Below the pieces are notes generated by a model. The model saw only the letters and a program-made list of their open reading frames with translations. It searched no databases and was not told the origin of the DNA. A stretch of DNA of 10,917 nucleotides from Bacillota bacterium (GTDB lineage Bacteria > Bacillota > DTU025), in NCBI GenBank assembly GCA_003456765.1, contig DMOT01000163.1, forward strand, positions 1 through 10,917. Direction: 5' to 3'. Made by a program: the position numbers and the translations under genes. This document shows, in pieces, positions 5,842-10,917 of this stretch (positions within the stretch are counted from its first letter, which is position 1; every line of letters starts with the position of its first letter).

Positions 5842-8034
5842 CTAATTGCGATCTCTGTCACCGCTCCTTCTGCTGCCTCCTCGGCCGCCGCGGCTTCCGG
5901 ACGGTGGTCTTCTGTCTCCGCGTGGGGCTGGTTCATCCGGCATTCCTTCGGGCCTTGGCAGAAGAGCCTTGCGTGACAGGTTTATCCTGCCCTGGCTGTC
6001 GATTTCGGTGACTTTCACATTCACGTCATCTCCCACCTGCACCACATCTTCAACCGTGGGCACTCTCTCGTGGGCAAGCTGCGAGATGTGTACCAAACCT
6101 TCCTTTCCAGGAAGTATCTCGACAAAGGCTCCAAAAGGCATAATGCGAGTAACCTTGCCAGTGTACACTTCACCCGGGACTGGGTCATGCACGAGCTCCA
6201 GTATCATGTTGATTGCTTTTTGAGCCTGAGCCTCGTCGACTGCCGAAACGAATACCCTGCCATCGTCTTCTATGTCGATTTTGGTCCCTGTAAGTTCGAT
6301 GATCTTTCGGATCACCTTTCCGCCAGGCCCTATCACGTCTCGAATCTTGTCAGGATCTATGTTGATTGTCAGCATCCGAGGCGCATAAGGCGACAGCTCT
6401 TCGCGAGGCTCCGGAATCGTCTCCAGCATCCTGTCCATTATGAAGAGCCTTCCGCGGCGCGCCTGTTCCAGCGCTGATTGGAGTATCTCCCTGGAGATTC
6501 CCCTTGCCTTTATGTCCATTTGCACTGCAGTCACACCATCGCGCGTTCCGGCTACCTTGAAGTCCATGTCACCAAGGGCGTCCTCTATACCCTGTATGTC
6601 TGTGAGGATCGCAAAATCATCTTCGTATTTGACAAGCCCCATTGCTACTCCGGCAACTGGTTTCCTGATAGGAACCCCGCCGTCCATAAGCGCAAGGGTG
6701 CTTCCGCATACCGATGCCATGCTGGATGACCCGTTGGATTCCACAACTTCCGACACTACTCTGATAGTGTAGGGGAACTCCTCTTCATCGGGTATTACGG
6801 GTACCAGGGCTCGCTCCGCAAGGGCGCCGTGCCCGATCTCGCGCCTGCCCGGCCCACGCATCGGCCTTACTTCACCTACACTGTAGAGCGGGAAGTTGTA
6901 ATGGTGCATGTACCTCTTGGATTCCTCAAGTCCCAGATCGTCCAGTATCTGCTCCTCACCGATTGCGCCGAGAGTACATGCAGTGATGACCTGCGTCTGT
7001 CCTCTGCGGAACATTGCAGATCCGTGGACCCTGGGCAGAAGCCCGACATCACACGTTACCTTCCGAACCTCGTCAAGAGCTCTTCCGTCAGGGCGCGTTC
7101 CCTCTTGCGTGATCATCCTCCGGACTATCTGTTTCAGCAGTGCTTCCAGCACATTGTTGATGTCGCGAACAGGTACATCTTCACCCATAATCTCAGCAAA
7201 GTGGGCCAGAACGTCATCTCTTACGGCGTCTGTAAGCTCCTCACGAGCGAGCTTGTCAGGATTGCGCACTGCCTCGTTCAGCTTGTCGTATGCATAGTCC
7301 TTCACCTTCTGCTCGATCTGGGGATCTGGTTTGAAGCCCTCAAATTCCTTCTTGGCGACGCCGACCTGGGCGATTATTTTCTTCTGGAAGGCAACGATCT
7401 CCTTGATCGTCTCGTGGCCGTACATGATCGCTTCCAGCACCTGTTCCTCGGGAACTTCGTTGGCTCCCGCCTCGACCATGAGAACTGCGTCTTCAGTCCC
7501 TGCCACTGTCAATGAGAGCATCGACTGCTCTGACTCCTCGACGCCGGGGTTTATGACAAACTTCCCGTCAACGAGCCCCACACTGACACCTGCAATTGGG
7601 CCGTCGAAGGGTATGTCCGAAATCGACAGAGCAATAGAGGCGCCATTCATTGCCAGTAATGCCGGATCGATTCCAGGTTCCACCGAGAAGACTGTAGCAA
7701 CAACCTGAACGTCATTGCGGAATCCATCGGGGAACAACGGTCTGATAGGCCTATCGATCTGTCGCGCTGCAAGGATGGCTGCCTCCCCCGGCCTTCCCTC
7801 GCGCTTTATGAATCCTCCCGGAATCTTGCCCACAGCATAGAGCTTCTCCTCATAGTCCACAAGAAGAGGGAAGAAATCTATGCCCTCTCTGGGCTCCTTC
7901 GATGCTGTTGCAGTGACGAGAACCACCGTTTCGCCGTACCGGCAGAGCACAGATCCGTCAGCCTGCTGCGCTATGTAGCCAGTCTCTACTGCCAGCCTCT
8001 TTCCAGCTACGTCTGTCTGGAAAACTTGATGCAT
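5842..8034 (-). CDS. pnp: Polynucleotide phosphorylase (polyribonucleotide nucleotidyltransferase)
   Basis: A phosphorolytic 3'-to-5' exoribonuclease that releases nucleoside diphosphates from mRNA; it acts as a trimer in the cytoplasm. At 730 residues it is full length. Order of domains: first RNase PH-like domain (about 10-145, with [20 protein letters not shown]), a helical linker domain (about 240-310), the catalytic second RNase PH domain (about 313-540), a KH domain with GPGG (569-572) in VIGPGGKVI, and an S1 domain (about 620-690). The catalytic residues known from E. coli are present in GDMDFK (D485, D491, K493). A tail of about 29 residues rich in R, G, S and D follows S1. The ATG at 8034 is preceded by AGGAGG about 11 nt upstream and matches the family N-terminus. 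It is co-oriented with rpsO, 85 nt downstream of it, and followed by an intrinsic terminator. Confidence 0.98.
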   Translation of the reverse strand: MHQVFQTDVAGKRLAVETGYIAQQADGSVLCRYGETVVLVTATASKEPREGIDFFPLLVDYEEKLYAVGKIPGGFIKREGRPGEAAILAARQIDRPIRPLFPDGFRNDVQVVATVFSVEPGIDPALLAMNGASIALSISDIPFDGPIAGVSVGLVDGKFVINPGVEESEQSMLSLTVAGTEDAVLMVEAGANEVPEEQVLEAIMYGHETIKEIVAFQKKIIAQVGVAKKEFEGFKPDPQIEQKVKDYAYDKLNEAVRNPDKLAREELTDAVRDDVLAHFAEIMGEDVPVRDINNVLEALLKQIVRRMITQEGTRPDGRALDEVRKVTCDVGLLPRVHGSAMFRRGQTQVITACTLGAIGEEQILDDLGLEESKRYMHHYNFPLYSVGEVRPMRGPGRREIGHGALAERALVPVIPDEEEFPYTIRVVSEVVESNGSSSMASVCGSTLALMDGGVPIRKPVAGVAMGLVKYEDDFAILTDIQGIEDALGDMDFKVAGTRDGVTAVQMDIKARGISREILQSALEQARRGRLFIMDRMLETIPEPREELSPYAPRMLTINIDPDKIRDVIGPGGKVIRKIIELTGTKIDIEDDGRVFVSAVDEAQAQKAINMILELVHDPVPGEVYTGKVTRIMPFGAFVEILPGKEGLVHISQLAHERVPTVEDVVQVGDDVNVKVTEIDSQGRINLSRKALLPRPEGMPDEPAPRGDRRPPSGSRGGRGGSRRSGDRDRN

Positions 8035-8080
8035 TAAGTTGCCTACCTCCTACACATTGCCTTGTTGCGCTCATGAACAA

Positions 8081-8107
8081 GAGAGCGGGACACCAATACC
8101 CGCTCTC
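8081..8107 (-). terminator. Hairpin between rpsO and pnp (attenuator or processing site)
   Basis: GAGAGCGGG and CCCGCTCTC form a perfect 9-bp stem with a 9-nt loop on the minus strand, 12 nt after the rpsO stop. Only TTGTT follows, so termination would be weak. In E. coli the rpsO-pnp gap also holds an attenuator and RNase processing sites. By analogy this hairpin may set the rpsO/pnp ratio or protect the rpsO mRNA 3' end. The structure is seen; its function is inferred. Confidence 0.55.
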
Positions 8108-8119
8108 ACTCATTCTGCG

Positions 8120-8389
8120 CTACTTGCGAAGTCCTAGTTCTTCTATGAGCGCCCTGTATCTCTCGATATCGCTGTCTCTGAGATAGTCAAGGAGCGCCCT
8201 GCGTTTTCCTACCATCTTGAGTAGACCACGCCTTGAATGATTGTCTCGCTTGTGGGTTTTCAGGTGTTCAGTAAGGTAGTTTATCCTTTCTGTAAGGATA
8301 GCTACCTGAACCTCCGGAGAACCCGTATCACCTTCATGGATTTGGTATTTCTCGATAATGCTCCTCTTTTCGTCAGCCGTTAGGCTCAA
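8120..8389 (-). CDS. rpsO: Small ribosomal subunit protein S15
   Basis: Ribosomal protein S15 (uS15), a primary binder of the central domain of 16S rRNA that nucleates platform assembly with S6/S18. From the TTG at 8389 it is exactly 89 residues, the usual length. The signature spans [19 protein letters not shown] (about 39-57), including the rRNA-contacting H42, H46, D49 and S52. [10 protein letters not shown] (20-29) precedes it and LGLRK ends it. The frame stays open upstream to 8464, but the extra 25 residues match nothing in the family. The GGAGGTG at 8404-8398 serves the TTG with an 8-nt gap, and MSLTADEK is a standard S15 N-terminus. It is transcribed ahead of pnp, as in many bacteria. 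It probably also has its own promoter at the end of ribF. Confidence 0.97.
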   Translation of the reverse strand: MSLTADEKRSIIEKYQIHEGDTGSPEVQVAILTERINYLTEHLKTHKRDNHSRRGLLKMVGKRRALLDYLRDSDIERYRALIEELGLRK

Positions 8390-8498
8390 GGGCTGTGCAC
8401 CTCCTGTTTCTCGTATGCCCCTGCCAAGAAAGCCGTCGGAGGGAGGATCGGCAATCCTAGCCAAGGGTCAAGTAAGCTCCATCCGCTGTGAGCTTGCG
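8390..8498 (-). promoter_or_regulatory. rpsO 5' leader, possible S15 autoregulatory RNA
   Basis: About 109 nt lie between the predicted transcription start and the rpsO TTG. The minus-strand RNA offers several mutually exclusive helices: AAGCUC (8495-8490) with GAGCUU (8479-8474), AGGAU (8458-8454) with AUCCU (8448-8444), and GCCG (8452-8449) with CGGC (8435-8432). Two overlapping CCUCC segments (8446-8438) can pair with the GGAGG ribosome binding site at 8404-8400. S15 is known to repress its own mRNA through leader structures in several bacterial groups. Here that role is inferred from position and pairing potential only; I did not match a known leader class. Confidence 0.4.
8398..8405 (-). 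promoter_or_regulatory. Ribosome binding site deciding the rpsO start
   Basis: AGGAGGTG on the minus strand, 8 nt before the TTG at 8389. It sets the start of an 89-residue S15 and rules out the upstream extension of the frame. Confidence 0.75.
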
Positions 8499-8504
8499 GA
8501 ATTC

Positions 8505-8533
8505 ATTCTAGCACAGATGACATTGGGTGTAAA
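8505..8533 (-). promoter_or_regulatory. Promoter for rpsO-pnp inside the 3' end of ribF
   Basis: A -35 box TTTACA (8533-8528, five of six consensus bases), a 17-bp spacer ending in TGC, and a -10 box TAGAAT (8510-8505, five of six), giving an extended -10 (TGnTAGAAT). The first three bases of the -10 box are the ribF stop codon TAG. Predicted start of transcription is near 8498. Strength and spacing make it the best promoter in the window. Confidence 0.65.
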
Positions 8534-9476
8534 CTCCAGCATCAACCAGAGTCCTAGCAGCTTCAATGTCAGACGCGATCTGCTTCCTCAGGTCAGCCGG
8601 GTCTGCAAAACGCTTCTCGTCGCGGAGCCTTGCCACAAATTCTACCGCTAGTATTTCCCCGTACAGGTCAGCAGAAGCATCCAAAAGATGAACCTCACAT
8701 GTAACCCCGCGTGCTTCGTCGCCAAAGGTCGGGCGAACGCCTATATTGCACACGGCTGTTGCCTGCATGCGATCACCCCAATGCGCCCTGGCTGCATAGA
8801 CGCCGCTGGACGGGATAGCGTATTCCTCTGGCAACCTTAGATTTGCGGTGGGCACGCCCAGGGATCTTCCTACACCGCGCCCCCGTTCAACAATGCCCCT
8901 CACAAAGTGGAGTCTCCCTAGGAGTCTTCCAGCGAGGGCAACATCTCCGTCGGCAAGGGCTGCCCGTATGGCCGTGCTGCCTACTACAGTCGCCCCCTCA
9001 GACACTGGAGGAACCACAGTCACGCCAATTCCATGCCTCGCACAGATGGTCACTAGTTCCCCGGCAGTGCCTCCGCCATCGCGGCCAAAAGTGTAGTTGA
9101 AGCCGCAAACAACATGCTCGGCACTTAGGGTGCCCAATAGCACGTCTTCCACGAAGCCCTTCGACGACATGCCCGCCAGCGCCATGTCGAACGATTGGAC
9201 AACTGCAATATCGATGCCAGCGCCCTCAATAAGCTTCAATTTGTCATCCAGGGATGTAAGCAGCTGCGGAGCGTGGGAAGGGTTAAGCACTGCAAGTGGA
9301 TGGACATCGAATGTATACACGCCGGCTTTAGCCCCCCGCTCGTGCGCAAGCTTTATGGCCTCTCGCATCAGCTGCATGTGGCCAAGGTGGACTCCGTCGA
9401 ACGTACCCAGGGCATATACCATGGCTGTGACCGGAGGTTTCTCTGATGTTGAGATGAAGAAGCGCTCCATAAACAT
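8508..9476 (-). CDS. ribF: Bifunctional riboflavin kinase / FAD synthetase
   Basis: Phosphorylates riboflavin to FMN, then adenylylates FMN to FAD; cytosolic, 322 residues. The N-terminal nucleotidyltransferase domain (about 17-185) shows GTFDGVHLGH (24-33), the HxGH adenylyl-transfer motif, CGFNYTFGRDG (124-134), and GSTAIR (166-171), a variant of the STxIR signature. The C-terminal flavokinase domain (about 186-315) carries GVPTANL (207-213), with the PTAN motif that binds Mg-ATP, followed by SGVYAA and NIGVRPTFG. The ATG at 9476 has GAGGTG 8 nt upstream; an ATG two codons on is also possible. It starts 19 nt after truB. The protein ends in CHLC, and its final nine codons double as a promoter for rpsO, which may explain an unusual C-terminus. 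Confidence 0.97.
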   Translation of the reverse strand: MFMERFFISTSEKPPVTAMVYALGTFDGVHLGHMQLMREAIKLAHERGAKAGVYTFDVHPLAVLNPSHAPQLLTSLDDKLKLIEGAGIDIAVVQSFDMALAGMSSKGFVEDVLLGTLSAEHVVCGFNYTFGRDGGGTAGELVTICARHGIGVTVVPPVSEGATVVGSTAIRAALADGDVALAGRLLGRLHFVRGIVERGRGVGRSLGVPTANLRLPEEYAIPSSGVYAARAHWGDRMQATAVCNIGVRPTFGDEARGVTCEVHLLDASADLYGEILAVEFVARLRDEKRFADPADLRKQIASDIEAARTLVDAGVYTQCHLC

Positions 9477-9495
9477 AAAACATACACCTCAGAAA

Positions 9496-10419
9496 CTAGA
9501 AGACAACTCTTGGCTGGATCCATTCACGCCCATCTATGAGACGGACCTCCCCAACTGCAGCAAGTGATCCGTCGGCCCGCAAGAGTGCTATGTAGTCACT
9601 TCTGTCGCAAGCAGGCGTTATTCGGCCCTCATCGCTCCGAATTCTTGCTCCATGCCTCACGTGCCTGGCCTCATCTTCTGAGACTACGCACCTGGGCATG
9701 CCTCTCACGCCTTCTACCACCGGCCTGACACAAGTATCCAGCCGGCCGGCTGTCGCCGCCTCCGAGAGCTGCTCCAGGGTGTATGCTTCTTCCAGGCGGA
9801 ACCCGGACGACATCGTCCGCTCGAGTGCGCCCATATGCCCTTCTAACCTGAGGCTTTTGCAGATATCCTCGCAAAGCGTGCGCACATAGGTCCCTTTGGA
9901 GCATGCAACGCGCACCGAGCCCCTGGAGCCAAGTGTCACACTCTCGGGCCAATCTAGCGGAGATATGGGCTCGATTCCGTATATCGTCACACGCCTGGGT
10001 TCCCGCTCAACCGTGATCCCTTCGCGAGCAAGCTCGTAAAGGCGCTTCCCTTTATGCCGGACCGCAGAAACCATGGGCGGAACCTGTTCAATGTGGCCGA
10101 CAAAACGCTGAAACGCAGAAAACACAGCTTCCTTCGGAAGCTCGAAACTATCATTTCTGGCACGAACCCTGCCTGAAGCATCAGCAGTATCAGTGGAAAT
10201 TCCGAAGACAATCTCGGCATCGTATTCCTTGGGCATGTCCATCATGAATCGCGAAAGACGTGTAGCCCTGCCCATACAAACAACAAGGACCCCGGTTGCA
10301 TCAGGGTCCAGGGTTCCTGTGTGCCCGGCCGACCGCTCACCCGTTATCCGCCTGACCTGGACAACAACATCGTGGGAGGTCATCCCTTTGGGCTTGTTTA
10401 CTACAATCAGTCCGTCCAA
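9496..10419 (-). CDS. truB: tRNA pseudouridine(55) synthase TruB
   Basis: Isomerises U55 in the T-loop of tRNAs to pseudouridine. It has 307 residues from the chosen TTG. The N-terminus MDGLIVVNKPKGMTSHDVV is the standard TruB opening, and GHTGTLDPDATG (32-43) holds the catalytic aspartate D38. A KEYDAEIVFG segment, VRVACSKGTYVRTLCEDI and a C-terminal region of about 65 residues that looks like the TruB C-terminal/PUA-type domain follow. The open frame continues upstream to 10503, but that extension overlaps the preceding gene and has no family match. GGAGG at 10434-10430 lies 10 nt before the TTG at 10419. The start overlaps the end of the nrnA-like gene by 13 nt, indicating translational coupling. 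Confidence 0.97.
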   Translation of the reverse strand: MDGLIVVNKPKGMTSHDVVVQVRRITGERSAGHTGTLDPDATGVLVVCMGRATRLSRFMMDMPKEYDAEIVFGISTDTADASGRVRARNDSFELPKEAVFSAFQRFVGHIEQVPPMVSAVRHKGKRLYELAREGITVEREPRRVTIYGIEPISPLDWPESVTLGSRGSVRVACSKGTYVRTLCEDICKSLRLEGHMGALERTMSSGFRLEEAYTLEQLSEAATAGRLDTCVRPVVEGVRGMPRCVVSEDEARHVRHGARIRSDEGRITPACDRSDYIALLRADGSLAAVGEVRLIDGREWIQPRVVF

Positions 10420-10917
10420 GTATACCCAGCCTCCGCCAATGCCCGGTTCAGCCTGGAAATCACATTCGATTTCACTTCTGCAAGGGGACCTGGAACAGTG
10501 CACCCTGAAGCGCGCACATGCCCTCCGCCGCCGTATTCCGCAGCAATCTCGGCCACGTCCACCTTCTCTTTCGAGCGAAATCCGATTCTGATCAGTCCAT
10601 CCTCTACCTCTCGAAAAGCAACAGCCACTTCTACGCCCTCAATTGATCGAGCATAGCCGATGAATCCTTCGGTCTCACTCTCCGTAATGCCATGGCGTTC
10701 CATCATCTCTGCTGTGATCTCCATGGACGCGATCAGGCCTCCACTCGAGAACTGAATCCCGAGGATTGCCTCGGCCAAAGCCGAAAGGGACTTATAGGGT
10801 TTGGTGTCATATATGTTCTGCGCAATCTCCCATGGCCTGGCCCCCGCGTCTACAAGGGCAGCAGCTACACGAAACGTATCCGCGGAAGTATTCGAATACC
10901 TGAATGAACCCGTATCA
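10407..10917 (-). CDS. nrnA: NrnA-type bifunctional oligoribonuclease / pAp phosphatase, C-terminal part
   Basis: The last 169 residues of a DHH-family phosphoesterase; the 5' part lies beyond the right edge, so the gene is partial only because of the window. The visible part starts with DTGSFRYSNTS, the third metal-site motif of the DHH domain (a Mn-dependent phosphohydrolase), followed by VAAALVDAGARPWEIAQNIY. The DHHA1 substrate-binding domain follows, with IRIGFRSKEKVDVAEIA and the terminal GGGGHVRASGC motif. Such enzymes degrade 2-5 nt RNAs and dephosphorylate 3'-phosphoadenosine 5'-phosphate. The truB neighbour downstream is the usual context in Bacillota, where rbfA is often just upstream. 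A TTG at 10778 could be mistaken for a start, but the family motifs run straight through it. Confidence 0.93.
   Translation of the reverse strand, partial: DTGSFRYSNTSADTFRVAAALVDAGARPWEIAQNIYDTKPYKSLSALAEAILGIQFSSGGLIASMEITAEMMERHGITESETEGFIGYARSIEGVEVAVAFREVEDGLIRIGFRSKEKVDVAEIAAEYGGGGHVRASGCTVPGPLAEVKSNVISRLNRALAEAGYTWTD
10430..10434 (-). promoter_or_regulatory. Ribosome binding site deciding the truB start
   Basis: GGAGG on the minus strand, 10 nt before the TTG at 10419, within the 3' end of the nrnA-like gene. It supports the start that gives the family-standard MDG N-terminus. Confidence 0.6.

Noticed and set aside
6829..7515. Plus-strand open frame of 228 codons opposite pnp
   Set aside because: It is antisense to a complete PNPase with all domains, shows no recognisable family motif and has no plausible ribosome binding context that I could support.
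8390..8464. N-terminal extension of rpsO
   Set aside because: The extra 25 residues match nothing in S15, and the strong ribosome binding site at 8405-8398 lies inside the extension, pointing to the TTG at 8389.
1..10917. Mobile element, CRISPR array, defence island or tRNA/rRNA gene
   Set aside because: No transposase or integrase motifs, long direct repeats, regularly spaced repeats or tRNA-like cloverleaf were seen. Gene order and strand are uniform, with no gap over about 140 bases.

Overview
The window is about 55% G+C by eye and almost fully coding, and every gene I can support lies on the minus strand. The order nrnA-truB-ribF-rpsO-pnp (read right to left) is typical of Bacillota. Strong GGAGG ribosome binding sites and frequent GTG or TTG starts fit that assignment. 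The left part encodes ferredoxin-dependent 2-oxoacid oxidation, which points to an anaerobic, amino-acid-fermenting member. I cannot place it more precisely.

Right half (10917 to about 5762): an RNA-processing and ribosome-maturation block. It holds the 3' end of an nrnA-type DHH phosphoesterase, truB (tRNA pseudouridine 55 synthase), ribF (riboflavin kinase/FAD synthetase), rpsO (ribosomal protein S15) and pnp (polynucleotide phosphorylase). A well-formed promoter sits in the last codons of ribF, and its -10 box contains the ribF stop codon. It should drive rpsO-pnp from a leader of about 109 nt. A 9-bp hairpin lies between rpsO and pnp, and an intrinsic terminator closes the unit after pnp.

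Left half (5764 to 1): a catabolic operon with its own promoter next to the pnp terminator. Its order is butyrate kinase (divergent copy), phosphate butyryltransferase, butyrate kinase (canonical copy), a 2[4Fe-4S] ferredoxin-like subunit, then alpha, beta and gamma subunits of a 2-oxoacid:ferredoxin oxidoreductase that resembles the branched-chain (Vor) type. The genes overlap or are separated by at most about 50 nt. Together they can take a 2-oxoacid (probably the transamination products of valine, leucine and isoleucine) to acyl-CoA plus reduced ferredoxin, then acyl phosphate, then free acid plus ATP. This is a compact route for substrate-level ATP synthesis.

I found no mobile element, CRISPR array, tRNA, rRNA or defence system. 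The window looks like an ordinary chromosomal region. The most interesting points are the complete Vor-Ptb-Buk pathway in one operon, the odd active-site-region residues of the first butyrate kinase, and the regulatory architecture around rpsO.
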